Of a stretch of 64,000 bases of DNA, positions 42,093-51,654 are shown in pieces. Every line of letters starts with the position of its first letter. The first letter of the stretch is position 1. Below the pieces are notes generated by a model, which was not told the origin of the DNA, did no database searches, and saw only the letters and a list, made by a program, of their open reading frames with translations. The translations under genes and the position numbers were made by a program. Origin of the DNA: JBEKTY01 sp049515555 (GTDB taxonomy: Bacteria > Planctomycetota > Planctomycetia > Pirellulales > Thermoguttaceae); assembly GCA_049515555.1 (NCBI GenBank), contig JBEKTY010000056.1:1-64000 (forward strand). The letters run 5' to 3'.

Positions 42093-44411
42093 ATGTCCAG
42101 CACTGAGAATTCACCGCTGCCGAACAACGCCTTGCCGGAGCAAGTGCTCACGGTGCCTCCCCTGGGTCCGATCGGATACGCCCTGCCGCCGCAGTGGTCG
42201 GCGGCGGGACCGGCGGAGCCGCTCCGCGGCGTCAGCATTGCCAGCTACCTGCACGCCGTGCGGCGGCATTGGCTGCTGGCGCTCTCCAGCGGGCTGGCCT
42301 GCGCGGTCTTGTTGGCGCTGTCGGTATGGCTGTGGCGCGTGCCGCAGTACACGGCCGTCGCCTCGCTGCTCCTCCAGCCGACTACTCCGCAAGTCGCCTT
42401 TCCCACCCGCGACACGCAGATGGAGATGGGCGCCGGGGCCTTCGATGTCTACCGCGAGACGCAGAAGCACCTGATCAAGAACCCCTTCGTGCTGACGGCG
42501 GCCCTGCGCGACCCGAGCGTGAAGGGCCTGCCCAGCATCCAGCGCGAGGAACAGCGGCACAACGCGCTGGCCTGGCTGAAGAGCGAGCTGTCGGCGGACT
42601 TCCCCACCAAAAACGCGCAGGTCATGGAGGTCAGCATGACCGGTCCCGATCGCGACGAGGCGGCGAACCTGGTCAACGCCGTGGTGCGGGCCTATTTCGA
42701 CGAAGTGGTCCTGTGGGACCAGAACCAGCGAAAAGTCAAGCTGGTTCAACTGCAACAGGCCTGTGCGGAAAAGGAGAACGAGGTGCGCAGCAAGCGCACC
42801 GAGCTGCGGCAGTTGGCGGACCAATTGCAGACCACCGACACGGAAACGCTGACCCTCAAGCAGAAGCTGGCCGTGGAGCAGTTCGGGGAGTACCGGCGGG
42901 AACTGAACCTGAAGCAGTGGGAGCTGGTGCGGGCCCGCGGCCACCAGCAGGCCCAGCAGGCGCTGCTGGAGCGGCTGGAAAGCATCGAGATCCCCGAGGC
43001 CAAGGTGTACGCCATGGCGCAGCTCGATCCGCAGTATCGGCCCTTGGCGGAGCGCTCGATGTGGGCCCGCATGTCCTCCGATCTCACCCGGGCGAATGCC
43101 GTTCCCGGCGCGGCCCCCGCCTACGTGCAGACCCGCGATCGCGATTTGCAGATGATCCTCGGGCAGTCCGAGGAGCTCTTGAAAGGCTATCGCGAGAAGA
43201 TCCGCGCCGCGGATCGCGCCGACATCCAGAAGGAACTCCGGCGGCTGGAGGCCGAGGTCGCCATTCTCGCCGACCAGAAGCAGCAGTTGGAGAAGGACGT
43301 GGAGGAGAAGCGGAAGGAGGCCGAGCAGGTCGGCCGGAACTCGATCGACGTGCAGATGATGCTCTCGGAGGTGAGGCACCTGGAGCAGGTGTTCAGCAGC
43401 ATGGTGGACGAGCGCGAACGGCTGCAGGTGGAGCTCCGCGGCGCGTCCCGCGTGCGGATCATCGGCGATGTGGAGCGGCCGGCCGAGGTCCCGCAGAATG
43501 AAAGCAACCGGCCGATGCGCCTGGCACTCATTTTCTTCGGCGGGCTGGTGGGATTCTGCCTGCCCGTCCTGGGGATCGCGGTGTGGGACGTGCAGGCGGG
43601 GCGGATCAACGGGGCCTGGGAGGTGGCCCAAGGACTGGGCCTGCGGGTGCTGGGCTCGGTGCCCATGATCCCCGCCCGCGTCCTCCGCCAGCTCGCCGCG
43701 CCCACCAAGCGGAACCAAACCTGGCGCGTGCGACTGACCGAGTCGGTCGACGGATTAGTGGCCCGCCTGCTCCGCAAGGCCGAGCAGGAGCAGTCCCGGG
43801 TGCTGCTGGTCTCCAGCGCCATGCCCGGCGAGGGCAAGACGACCCTGGCCACCCAGTTGGCCATGAGCCTGGTGCGCAACCTGCGCCGCACGGTGCTGGT
43901 CGACTTCGACTTGCGCCGGCCGGCGCTGGGGGGGCTGTTCGGCCTGCCGGCGGAGCCCGGCGTGTGCGAAGCCCTGCGGGGCCAGGGGGACGTCCTGGAC
44001 ATGATCCACGCCACGGACAGCGACTCGCCGGCGATCCTCACCGCCGGCCGCTGGGACCGCCAGGTCCTGGCCGCCCTGGGCAACGGCGCCGCGGGAGCCC
44101 TGATCGAGCGGCTGCGGGCGCACTACGACTTCGTCGTCATCGACAGCAGCCCCATCCTGCCCATCGCCGACACGCGGCTGGTCAGTCAGCAGGTCGACAC
44201 GGTGATCCTCTCCGTGTTCCGCGACAAGAGCCAGACGGCGCGCGTGCTGGCGGCCGCCGAGATCCTGGAAGCCTTCGGCGTCCGCTCGATCGAGGTCGTG
44301 GTGACCGGCGGGCAGGAACTCTGCTACGGCCGGGATTCGGGATACCAGCCCCTGGCGGAGTTCGAGCCCGAGGTGCCGCAGCCGCCGGCCGCCGAGACCG
44401 ACGCGACGTGA
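42093..44411 (+). CDS. Wzc-type polysaccharide chain-length regulator/tyrosine kinase
   Basis: The protein has about 772 residues. An N-terminal Wzz-type domain has one membrane helix near residue 65 (LALSSGLACAVLLALSVWLW). A long periplasmic coiled coil (roughly 170-430) follows. A second membrane helix (LALIFFGGLVGFCLPVLGIAVW) precedes a BY-kinase domain with Walker A SSAMPGEGKTTLA and DFDLRRP. Tyrosines near the C-terminus (CYGRDSGYQPLAE) could be the autophosphorylation sites. It would regulate polymer length and export. The start is ATG 42093; a GTG at 42030 would overlap the exosortase gene. Confidence 0.88.
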   Translation: MSSTENSPLPNNALPEQVLTVPPLGPIGYALPPQWSAAGPAEPLRGVSIASYLHAVRRHWLLALSSGLACAVLLALSVWLWRVPQYTAVASLLLQPTTPQVAFPTRDTQMEMGAGAFDVYRETQKHLIKNPFVLTAALRDPSVKGLPSIQREEQRHNALAWLKSELSADFPTKNAQVMEVSMTGPDRDEAANLVNAVVRAYFDEVVLWDQNQRKVKLVQLQQACAEKENEVRSKRTELRQLADQLQTTDTETLTLKQKLAVEQFGEYRRELNLKQWELVRARGHQQAQQALLERLESIEIPEAKVYAMAQLDPQYRPLAERSMWARMSSDLTRANAVPGAAPAYVQTRDRDLQMILGQSEELLKGYREKIRAADRADIQKELRRLEAEVAILADQKQQLEKDVEEKRKEAEQVGRNSIDVQMMLSEVRHLEQVFSSMVDERERLQVELRGASRVRIIGDVERPAEVPQNESNRPMRLALIFFGGLVGFCLPVLGIAVWDVQAGRINGAWEVAQGLGLRVLGSVPMIPARVLRQLAAPTKRNQTWRVRLTESVDGLVARLLRKAEQEQSRVLLVSSAMPGEGKTTLATQLAMSLVRNLRRTVLVDFDLRRPALGGLFGLPAEPGVCEALRGQGDVLDMIHATDSDSPAILTAGRWDRQVLAALGNGAAGALIERLRAHYDFVVIDSSPILPIADTRLVSQQVDTVILSVFRDKSQTARVLAAAEILEAFGVRSIEVVVTGGQELCYGRDSGYQPLAEFEPEVPQPPAAETDAT

Positions 44412-44443
44412 AACCTGCTGAGGGACCCGACGAAGGAAGAACC

Positions 44444-45109
44444 ATGAGAATCACGGCCGTACGCCTGGCGATGGTCGCCGCTCTGGTGGTGCTGTTCGAG
44501 ATCGGCGCGCACCTCGCGCCGACCCTCTTTCGGCCGAAGGAAGTCGACATGCCCGCCGCGGGCCTCGAGACCATCGCCCGGCGTTTCGGCAGTTGGAGCG
44601 GAACGGACGAAGAACTCGGCTCGGAGCAATTCACCCGCTCGGAAGCCCAACAAGCCGTGGCCCGCAAGTACCGGGACCTGATGGGACGGCAGATCAGCTT
44701 CTTGGCCGCCCTGTATGCTAATCCGGCCCAGGGATTGTATCATAGTCCCACCAACTGCTACCGCTCCAACGGCTGGACGAGGCTGAGCCAGCAGTTGGTC
44801 ACGTTCGCCACGAAGGGCCGGCCGGAGATCACCGCGAGCCTATCGACCTGGGAGAAGACGGGGGATCGCGTGCTCGTGCTGTACTGGTATGAGCTCGGCG
44901 ACCACATCCTGTTCGAGCGGGGGGACCTGTTTCCGGTGCAGTTGTCCATGGTGGGCCGCAAGCGCTGGCCGCCCATGTACAAGGTGCTCCTGGAAACGCC
45001 GGCCTCCGGGTCGGCCCAGGCCCAACTGCTGGAGTTTGCCGGGTTTGTGCGGGAGTCGATTGGGGCGCTGGCGGCCGCGAAGGCCCCGGCTGCCGAGCCG
45101 GCGCCCTGA
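44444..45109 (+). CDS. EpsI-type exosortase-associated protein
   Basis: The 221-residue protein has an N-terminal membrane anchor (RLAMVAALVVLFEIGAHL) and a DUF3485/EpsI domain. Conserved features include YHSPTNCYRSNGW around residue 100 (the HxP-x-x-C motif) and LYWYELGD. EpsI proteins are encoded with exosortases in EPS operons, and in many species the two are fused. Its exact role is unknown. ATG 44444 is preceded by GAAGGAAGAACC. It follows the Wzc-like gene by 32 bp and precedes the dehydratase gene by 21 bp. Confidence 0.88.
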   Translation: MRITAVRLAMVAALVVLFEIGAHLAPTLFRPKEVDMPAAGLETIARRFGSWSGTDEELGSEQFTRSEAQQAVARKYRDLMGRQISFLAALYANPAQGLYHSPTNCYRSNGWTRLSQQLVTFATKGRPEITASLSTWEKTGDRVLVLYWYELGDHILFERGDLFPVQLSMVGRKRWPPMYKVLLETPASGSAQAQLLEFAGFVRESIGALAAAKAPAAEPAP

Positions 45110-45130
45110 TCCGCCTGGAAGGAAGACGAC

Positions 45131-47167
45131 ATGCAACGAAGCCGTAGCGTCGGGCAGCCGCAGGCCTCTGCGGAAGACGGGGTGGGCCACCGCTCCGCAG
45201 CCCCCGGCGATCGGTCGATCAAGGCCGCGCTGCGCGCCTGGCTGCATCATGGCCTCCTGCGGCGCTCCCGAAACTTCCTCAATCCGCGGGCCTGGCTCCT
45301 GGCCGCCGGTCACCTCGTGGTCTTTGCCCTGATGTACTGGCTGGCCTTCGTGCTGCGCTTCGAGTTGCCGTTGCCGGCTGAGGAGGCGGACCTGCTACGG
45401 GACACGCTCCTGTGGGTGCTGGCGGTGAAGTTCGTCGTGTTTCTATCGTTCGGGCATTACGAGGGATGGTGGGCTTACGTCACTTTCGCGGACCTGATCG
45501 CGCTGGTGCGGACCTCGCTCCTGGCAACCTTCGTGATTGCCGCCAGCGAATACTTCTTCGGCTCGACGTACTACACGCCGCGGAAGGTCCTGATCCTGGA
45601 CTGCGTCGGCGTGATCGCGGTCCTCGGCGGGCTGCGCGGAAGCTGGCGCTTCTTCCAGGAGCAGTTCTGGCCGATCTTCAACCAGAACGGCCACCGCGGG
45701 GCGCTGCTGGTCGGCACGGACCACTTGACGGGCATGCTCGCGCACCAGATTCAGGCCTGCCGCGAGCTGCCCTACCGCGTCCGCGGCCTGCTGACCTTGG
45801 ACGACAGCATGGCCGGCTCGCGGCTGGGGCAGATTCCGATTCTCGGGAAGCTCGAGGACGTCCGGGATATCGCCGCCGCCTGCAAGGCCACCGACGTGCT
45901 GCTCACCGCCGGGACCCTCGCCGGACCCCGCATGCGCAACCTGATGAACGCTTGCGCCGAGGCCGGCCTGCAACTGAAAATCATCCGCCGGGCCGAAGAC
46001 CGCCTCAGCGGCGACCACCGCATCCCGCTGCGCGACATCGAGATCAGCGACCTGCTGCGGCGGGCCACCGTGCAACTGGACATGAAAAGCATCGGCCACC
46101 TGGTCGAAGGGCGGACGATCATGGTCACCGGCGCCGGCGGGAGCATCGGCGCCGAAATCTGCCGCCAACTCCTGCGCTTCAATCCCCGCAAGCTGCTGCT
46201 GGTCGGCCGGGGCGAGAACCGCATCTTCAAGATCGAGCGCAAGCTGCGGGCCCTGCACACCGCCGCCACGCTGTGCCCCGTCATCGCCGACATTACCGAC
46301 CAGTCGCGGATGCGGCAGGTCTTCACCGGCTATCGCCCCGAGGTCGTCTTCCACGCCGCCGCGCACAAGCACGTGCCGCTGATGGAGGAGAACGTGGGCG
46401 AGGCCGTCCGCAACAACGTGTGCGGCACCAACACCCTGGTGCAACTGGCCCATGAGTTCCAGGTGCGGAATTTCGTGTTCATCTCCACGGACAAGGCGGT
46501 CCGCCCCACCAGCGTCATGGGCATCAGCAAACAGCTCGCCGAGCGCTGCGTGCACGCCCAGTCGCAGGTCTCGGCCACCAAGTTCACCGTCGTCCGCTTC
46601 GGAAACGTGCTCGGCTCCGACGGCAGCGTCGTGCCCATCTTCCAGGAGCAGATCCGCCGCGGCGGGCCGATCACCGTCACCGACCCCCGCATGACGCGCT
46701 TCTTCATGACCATTCCCGAGGCCTCGCAACTGGTGCTCCAGGCCGCCGCCATGGGCCACGGCGGCGAGATCTTCGTGCTCGAAATGGGCGAGCCGGTCAA
46801 GATCGTCGATCTCGCCCGCGACCTGATCCGCCTCTCCGGCCTGCCCGAGGATTCCATCGAAATCTGCTTCACCGGGGTCCGGCCGGGTGAAAAGCTGTAC
46901 GAAGAGCTGTATTTCGAGGACGAGGAGACCTTGCCCACGGCGCATCCCAAGTTGCGGGCCGCCTACCATCGCCCCTACACCTTCTCGGAAGTCCAGAAGC
47001 TCGTGGCCAGCCTGCAACCGTTGATCTACGGCCCGGCCGACGTCCTGCGCCTGAAGTTGGAGCAAATCGTGCGGGAGTTCGCCGCGCCGGGCGAATCGGC
47101 CGGGGAGAACGGCGCCTTGAGCCCCGACCAGCCGGCGGCCCAAACCGAGAACATCCCGATTCGTTAG
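45131..47167 (+). CDS. FlaA1/CapD-type nucleotide-sugar 4,6-dehydratase, membrane-bound
   Basis: The 678-residue protein has four or five N-terminal membrane segments (residues 55-190), a CoA-binding-like Rossmann segment (GALLVGTDHLTGML) and then the SDR domain at about 325-640. The SDR domain has GAGGSIGAEICRQLL and STDKAVRPTSVMGISK. The tyrosine of the usual YxxxK site is a methionine, as in the WbpM/CapD group. It would convert UDP-GlcNAc to a 4-keto-6-deoxy sugar for the polymer. ATG 45131 is 21 bp after EpsI. Confidence 0.88.
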   Translation: MQRSRSVGQPQASAEDGVGHRSAAPGDRSIKAALRAWLHHGLLRRSRNFLNPRAWLLAAGHLVVFALMYWLAFVLRFELPLPAEEADLLRDTLLWVLAVKFVVFLSFGHYEGWWAYVTFADLIALVRTSLLATFVIAASEYFFGSTYYTPRKVLILDCVGVIAVLGGLRGSWRFFQEQFWPIFNQNGHRGALLVGTDHLTGMLAHQIQACRELPYRVRGLLTLDDSMAGSRLGQIPILGKLEDVRDIAAACKATDVLLTAGTLAGPRMRNLMNACAEAGLQLKIIRRAEDRLSGDHRIPLRDIEISDLLRRATVQLDMKSIGHLVEGRTIMVTGAGGSIGAEICRQLLRFNPRKLLLVGRGENRIFKIERKLRALHTAATLCPVIADITDQSRMRQVFTGYRPEVVFHAAAHKHVPLMEENVGEAVRNNVCGTNTLVQLAHEFQVRNFVFISTDKAVRPTSVMGISKQLAERCVHAQSQVSATKFTVVRFGNVLGSDGSVVPIFQEQIRRGGPITVTDPRMTRFFMTIPEASQLVLQAAAMGHGGEIFVLEMGEPVKIVDLARDLIRLSGLPEDSIEICFTGVRPGEKLYEELYFEDEETLPTAHPKLRAAYHRPYTFSEVQKLVASLQPLIYGPADVLRLKLEQIVREFAAPGESAGENGALSPDQPAAQTENIPIR

Positions 47168-47523
47168 GGCTGCCTGGCCGATCGCGGAACGCCCCACCCC
47201 TTCCGGGCTAGCGCGGTCACAAGCTATGCTTATAGATTGAAGTATTCCTCACGCTCCGCGTGAGGCCGGGCGACGGGACCTCGCGCGGAGCGTGAGGAGT
47301 ACGTAGGCAGTCTGTCGGTTCAATACCAATGACGGGTATAGCCGGATACTGCAATGGTGGGTGCTTGCGCAACCCATGGGAACGGAGTGCGCGCCGACGG
47401 TGCCCCCATAAGTAAAGGAACAAGCCCCACCGTTAGTGGCTTGAATTGGCGGCACTCGGCGGGACAAATCCCCAAGACCGAAGACCGAAGACCCAAGACC
47501 GAAGACCCAAACCCCAACCTACC
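47168..47523. other. Intergenic region with a family F repeat
   Basis: 356 bp between the dehydratase and pseB. It contains the family F palindrome at 47241-47302 and low-complexity GACCGAAGACC-type repeats at 47475-47515. No gene or promoter could be supported. Confidence 0.5.
47241..47302. repeat. Palindromic repeat family F (copy 3)
   Basis: AGTATTCCTCACGCTCCGCG and the opposite arm GCGCGGAGCGTGAGGAGTAC pair across GGCCGGGCGACGGG. Confidence 0.8.
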
Positions 47524-48531
47524 ATGAGCAGCCTCGATTGGCGGCAATCCGTGGTCCTCATCACCGGCGGAACCGGCTCGTTCGGCAGGCGATGCACCGA
47601 AATCCTGCTGCGCGACTACCAGCCGAAAAAACTGATCATCTTCAGTCGCGACGAGCTGAAGCAGCACGAGATGGCTTGCGGCGGCTTCGACCATCCCAGC
47701 CTGCGATACTTCCTGGGCGACATTCGGGACCGGGAGCGGCTGCGGCGGGCGATGCGCGGCGTGGACGTCGTCATCCACGCCGCCGCCCTGAAGCAAGTAC
47801 CGGCCTGCGAATACAATCCCGGCGAGGCCGTCAAGACCAACGTCGACGGCGCCCAGAACATCGTCGATGCGGCCATCGATTGCGGCGTCCGCAAGGTCCT
47901 GGGCCTGAGCACCGACAAGGCGGTCAACCCCGTCAACCTGTACGGGGCCACGAAACTGTGCGCCGAAAAGCTGCTCGTGCAGGGCAACGCCTACGCCGGC
48001 CCCGAAGGCGCCCGCTTCAGTTGCACGCGGTACGGCAACGTGTTGGGCAGCCGCGGCAGCGTGATCCCCGTGTTCCAACGCCAGCGCCGCGGCGGCACGC
48101 TTACCGTTACCGATCGCCGCATGACGCGCTTCTGGCTGACCCTCGACGAGGGCGTGCGATTCGTGCTGCACGCCATCGAGATCATGGCCGGCGGCGAAGT
48201 CTTCGTGCCCAAGCTGCCCAGCATGAAGATCCTCGACCTGGCCCAGGCCATCGCCCCGGAGTGCAAGATCGAGCTGATCGGCATCCGGCCCGGGGAAAAA
48301 CTGCACGAGGTGATGATCTCGCGGGATGAGGCCCGGCAGACCCTGGAAAGCGCGGACATGTACCTGATCCAGCCGGCCCATCCGTGGTGGGCGGTGGACC
48401 ACGGGCACGACGCCGCGCCCGTGGCCGAAGACTTCGCCTATACCAGCGACGGCAACGAGCGGTGGCTGACCATCGACGAGCTGCGGAAGATCGTGGGAGA
48501 GCATTGCAGTGACGCTGCGGTTGGCCATTGA
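47524..48531 (+). CDS. pseB: UDP-N-acetylglucosamine 4,6-dehydratase (inverting), PseB
   Basis: The 335-residue enzyme starts the pseudaminic acid pathway by converting UDP-GlcNAc to the 4-keto-6-deoxy-L-arabino-hexulose. Motifs: GGTGSFG nucleotide-binding loop, HAAALKQVPACEYNP, LSTDKAVNPVNLYGATK with the SDR Tyr and Lys, and TRYGNVLGSRGSV, all as in PseB/FlaA1. The ATG at 47524 matches family N-termini; the frame continues upstream only through low-complexity DNA. pseC starts 23 bp before its stop, in another frame. Confidence 0.95.
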   Translation: MSSLDWRQSVVLITGGTGSFGRRCTEILLRDYQPKKLIIFSRDELKQHEMACGGFDHPSLRYFLGDIRDRERLRRAMRGVDVVIHAAALKQVPACEYNPGEAVKTNVDGAQNIVDAAIDCGVRKVLGLSTDKAVNPVNLYGATKLCAEKLLVQGNAYAGPEGARFSCTRYGNVLGSRGSVIPVFQRQRRGGTLTVTDRRMTRFWLTLDEGVRFVLHAIEIMAGGEVFVPKLPSMKILDLAQAIAPECKIELIGIRPGEKLHEVMISRDEARQTLESADMYLIQPAHPWWAVDHGHDAAPVAEDFAYTSDGNERWLTIDELRKIVGEHCSDAAVGH

Positions 48532-49702
48532 CGGCGGGACGCCCGTCCGCCGCACGATGCTGCCCTACGGACGGCAGTCGATCGACGAGCAGGACGTGGC
48601 CGCCGTGGTCGAGGTGCTGCGCTCCGACTGGCTGACCACCGGTCCGAAGGTGGCCCAGTTCGAGGCGGCCCTGGCGGCCGTGGCCGGCACGGCCCAGGCG
48701 GTGGCCGTCTCGAGCGGCACGGCGGCCTTGCACGCCGTCATGGCCGGCCTGGGCGTCTCGCCGGGCGACGAGGTGATCGTGCCCGCTCTGACCTTCGCGG
48801 CCACGGCCAACGCGGTGGTCTACCAGGGCGGTACCCCGCTGTTCGCCGACGTGGACCCGGCCACGCTGTTGATCGATCCTGGCAGCGTGGCCGAGCGCAT
48901 TACCCCGCGGACTCGGGCCGTGACCGCCGTGGACTACGCCGGCCAGCCCTGCGATTACGGCCGCTTGCGGCCGTTGGCGGCAGAGCACGGCCTGGCCCTG
49001 GTGGCCGACGCCTGCCATGCCATCGGCGGCCGCTGGCGGGATTTGCCGGTGGGCTCCCTGGCGGCCGCCAGCGCCATGAGCTTTCACCCGGTCAAGCACG
49101 TGACGACCGGCGAGGGGGGCGCGGTGACGACCGACGACGCCGAGCTGGCCCGCCGCATGCGCACTTTCCGCAACCACGGCATCAGCACCGATTTTCGGCA
49201 GCGGGCCGCCCGCGATTCGTGGCAGTATGAGATGGTCGAGCTGGGGTTCAACTACCGCCTGTCCGACCTGCAGTGTGCCTTGGGGATCAGCCAGTTGGCG
49301 AAGTTGCCGTCTTCGATTGCCCGCCGGCAGGCCATTGCCCGCCGCTACGACGCGGCCCTGGCGGCCGTGCCGGCGGTCGAGCCGCTGGCGGTTCGCCCGG
49401 ACTGCTCCCACGCCTATCATCTTTACGTGGTGCGGCTGGAGCTGGAGTTGCTCCGCGTGGACCGCGGGGCCGTGTTTCGCGCCTTGCGGGCCGAGGGCAT
49501 CGGCGTCAACGTGCATTACATTCCCGTCCACCTGCATCCCTATTACCGGGAGAAGTTCGGCACGGCGGCCGGCCTTTGCCCGGTGGCCGAGGCGGCCTAC
49601 CAGCGGATCCTCTCGCTGCCCATCTTTCCCGCCATGACCGACGCCGACGCGGACGACGTGCTCGAAGCCCTCCGCAAAGTCGTCGAGAACTATAGCCGAT
49701 GA
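48509..49702 (+). CDS. pseC: UDP-4-amino-4,6-dideoxy-N-acetyl-beta-L-altrosamine transaminase, PseC
   Basis: The 397-residue PLP-dependent aminotransferase of the DegT/DnrJ family adds the 4-amino group in pseudaminic acid synthesis. SSGTAALHAVM near residue 70, VADACHAIGG and the PLP-lysine block SFHPVKHVTTGEGGAV are visible. It starts at GTG 48509, overlapping pseB by 23 bp, and ends overlapping pseF by four bases (ATGA). The order pseB-pseC-pseF is that of other species. Confidence 0.94.
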   Translation: MTLRLAIDGGTPVRRTMLPYGRQSIDEQDVAAVVEVLRSDWLTTGPKVAQFEAALAAVAGTAQAVAVSSGTAALHAVMAGLGVSPGDEVIVPALTFAATANAVVYQGGTPLFADVDPATLLIDPGSVAERITPRTRAVTAVDYAGQPCDYGRLRPLAAEHGLALVADACHAIGGRWRDLPVGSLAAASAMSFHPVKHVTTGEGGAVTTDDAELARRMRTFRNHGISTDFRQRAARDSWQYEMVELGFNYRLSDLQCALGISQLAKLPSSIARRQAIARRYDAALAAVPAVEPLAVRPDCSHAYHLYVVRLELELLRVDRGAVFRALRAEGIGVNVHYIPVHLHPYYREKFGTAAGLCPVAEAAYQRILSLPIFPAMTDADADDVLEALRKVVENYSR

Positions 49703-50427
49703 ATGTCGTCGCCGTCATTCAGGCCCGCATGGGAAGCACCCGGCTGCCCGGCAAAGTGCTCTTGGATCTGTGCGGCCAGCCGGTCTTGGCGCGGGTGGTC
49801 GAGCGGACCGCCCGGGCGAAGACCCTGAACCGCGTCGTGGTGGCCACGACCACCGAGCCGGCCGACCAGGTGCTGTGCGATCTGTGCCAGGCGCGCGGCT
49901 GGCCCTCCTTTTGCGGCAGCCAGGAGGACGTGCTCGATCGCTACTACCGGGCGGCGCAGGAACATGCCGCCGACGTCGTCGTGCGCATCACTTCCGACTG
50001 CCCGCTCATCGATCCCGAAGTGACCGACATGGCGGTGGCGGAGTTCTTCCGTTTGCAGCCCGACTGCGATTACCTGTCCAACGGCGAGCCGCCGCGGCCT
50101 TTTCCGCGCGGGCTGGACGTCGAGGTCTTTCATTTCCGCGCGCTGGAGGAGGCATGGCGGGAGGCCCGCCCACCCGCCTTCCGCGAGCACGTGACCCCCT
50201 TCATCTATCGCCATCCGCAACGCTTCCGCCTGGCCCCGCTGCTGGCCGATGGCGACTTCACGGACATGCGCTGGACCGTGGACACTCCGGAAGACTACGC
50301 GCTGGTGCGCCTGATCTTCGAGCATTTCGGACACGATCGGTTCGGCTGGCGCGACGTGCTGGACTTGCTGCAAGCCCACACGGACTGGCTGGAGCTGAAC
50401 CGGCACGTGCGGCAGAAAACCGTGTGA
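49699..50427 (+). CDS. pseF: Pseudaminic acid cytidylyltransferase-like protein (PseF/SpsF type)
   Basis: The 242-residue nucleotidyltransferase has the N-terminal AVIQARMGSTRLPGKVL motif of the CMP-sugar and SpsF-like cytidylyltransferases, plus RITSDCPLIDP and RWTVDTPEDY. In pse clusters this gene activates pseudaminic acid as CMP-Pse. SpsF-type enzymes are known to act in other spore-coat-like polymer pathways too, so the donor is inferred from context. Start ATG 49699 overlaps pseC by four bases. Its TGA stop lies in the TGAG target of a family B element. Confidence 0.85.
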   Translation: MNVVAVIQARMGSTRLPGKVLLDLCGQPVLARVVERTARAKTLNRVVVATTTEPADQVLCDLCQARGWPSFCGSQEDVLDRYYRAAQEHAADVVVRITSDCPLIDPEVTDMAVAEFFRLQPDCDYLSNGEPPRPFPRGLDVEVFHFRALEEAWREARPPAFREHVTPFIYRHPQRFRLAPLLADGDFTDMRWTVDTPEDYALVRLIFEHFGHDRFGWRDVLDLLQAHTDWLELNRHVRQKTV

Positions 50428-50428
50428 G

Positions 50429-50540
50429 CCGGATTATTCACCAATTGTTCGTAGTGACCGCATTCATGCGGTCCTTGGCCCGTTCACACTCTCCAGACCC
50501 GATAAATCGGGTCACTACGAGCCTCGGTGAATAATCCCGG
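50429..50540. mobile_element. MITE-like element family B (copy 7), inside the pse operon
   Basis: The 112-bp element lies between pseF and pseG. TGAG flanks both sides (50425-50428 and 50541-50544), a YTAR-like target variant. The left TGAG supplies the TGA stop of pseF. Confidence 0.93.
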
Positions 50541-50565
50541 TGAGCCGCGCTGGCGGCAACCCCCC

Positions 50566-51648
50566 ATGACCCGAACGTCGGAAGTGCTGCTGATTCGTGC
50601 GGATGCGGGGAATCGCATGGGCACGGGCCACGTCATGCGCTGTCTGGCGCTGGCGCAAGCCTGGACGGACGCCGGCGGACGGGTGCAGTTCGCCATGGCC
50701 GGGCCACCGGCCTCGGTTGCCGAGAGATTGCGGGAAGAAGGGATGGAAATGACCGCCCTTACCGCGCCCCGCGGCGCCGTCGAGGACGCGACCCAAACGG
50801 CATTGGCGGCTCGGGCCCTGGGCGCGGAGTGGGTCGTCGTCGATGGGTACCATTTCGACGCCGATTATCAGAAAACCATTCGCCGCGCCGGACTCCATCT
50901 CCTGGCGGTTGATGATTTCGGACACTGCGCCCATTATTCCGCGGATCTCGTTCTCAATCAGAACAGCAACGCCAGCCCGGACTGCTACACACACCGCGAG
51001 GCCTTCACCCGCCTCCTCCTCGGCTTGCCATACGTGTTATTGCGACGGGAATTCGCCCGCTGGCTGGATTGGCAGCGCCAGACACAACCGCTGGCACGGC
51101 GGCTGCTGGTGACCATGGGCGGCGCGGATCCGGGGAACCTCACTCCGCAAGTCATGAGCAGTTTGACCCGCCTGCGCGCGCCGCATCTGGAAACGCTGGT
51201 CGTCGTGGGCGGCGCCAATCCGCACTACGACGAAGTGCGGGCCGCGGCCGCCGGCTCCGCCGTGGCTTTCGACCTCCGGCGCAACATCCAGGACATGCCC
51301 GAATGCATGGCCCGCGCGGACCTGGCGATCATTGCCGCCGGCGGCACGCTGTGGGAACTGATGTTCATGGGTTGTCCGACGATGATCTTCGCCCGCACCC
51401 CGCTCCAGGAGTCGATCCTTCTCGACCTGGAACGTCAGGATTCGTTGCTTTACCTGGGGTATGAGGAGGCCCTCGATCAGGAGCGCCTGGCCGCCGCGAT
51501 CGAGAAACTCGTGCACTCCGCCGCCGACCGGCAGCGCATGACGCTGGCCGGCAAGCGTCTGGTCGACGGGAAGGGGGCCGCACGTGTGCTGCGCGCCATG
51601 CGCGAAGTTCAGGCCGGGCGGCAGAACCATGCCCCGCAGACAAGATAG
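50566..51648 (+). CDS. pseG: UDP-2,4-diacetamido-trideoxy-altropyranose hydrolase, PseG
   Basis: The 360-residue GT-B-like hydrolase removes UDP from the acetylated sugar nucleotide. Motifs include GNRMGTGHVMRCLALA (the phosphate-binding loop), VVDGYHFD and LLVTMGGADPGNLT, and IAAGGTLWELMFMGCP, as in PseG. The ATG at 50566 begins right after the family B element; an upstream start at 50527 would read through it. Position after pseF and before pseI supports the assignment. Confidence 0.9.
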   Translation: MTRTSEVLLIRADAGNRMGTGHVMRCLALAQAWTDAGGRVQFAMAGPPASVAERLREEGMEMTALTAPRGAVEDATQTALAARALGAEWVVVDGYHFDADYQKTIRRAGLHLLAVDDFGHCAHYSADLVLNQNSNASPDCYTHREAFTRLLLGLPYVLLRREFARWLDWQRQTQPLARRLLVTMGGADPGNLTPQVMSSLTRLRAPHLETLVVVGGANPHYDEVRAAAAGSAVAFDLRRNIQDMPECMARADLAIIAAGGTLWELMFMGCPTMIFARTPLQESILLDLERQDSLLYLGYEEALDQERLAAAIEKLVHSAADRQRMTLAGKRLVDGKGAARVLRAMREVQAGRQNHAPQTR

Positions 51649-51654
51649 CCCAAC

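Noticed and set aside
45443..47197. Open frame of more than 580 codons antisense to the CapD-type dehydratase.
   Set aside because: Same effect: the plus strand encodes a complete, motif-bearing enzyme in an operon, while the antisense frame has no recognisable sequence. Similar antisense frames at 1996-3318, 6105-7622 and 42111-43718 were dropped for the same reason.
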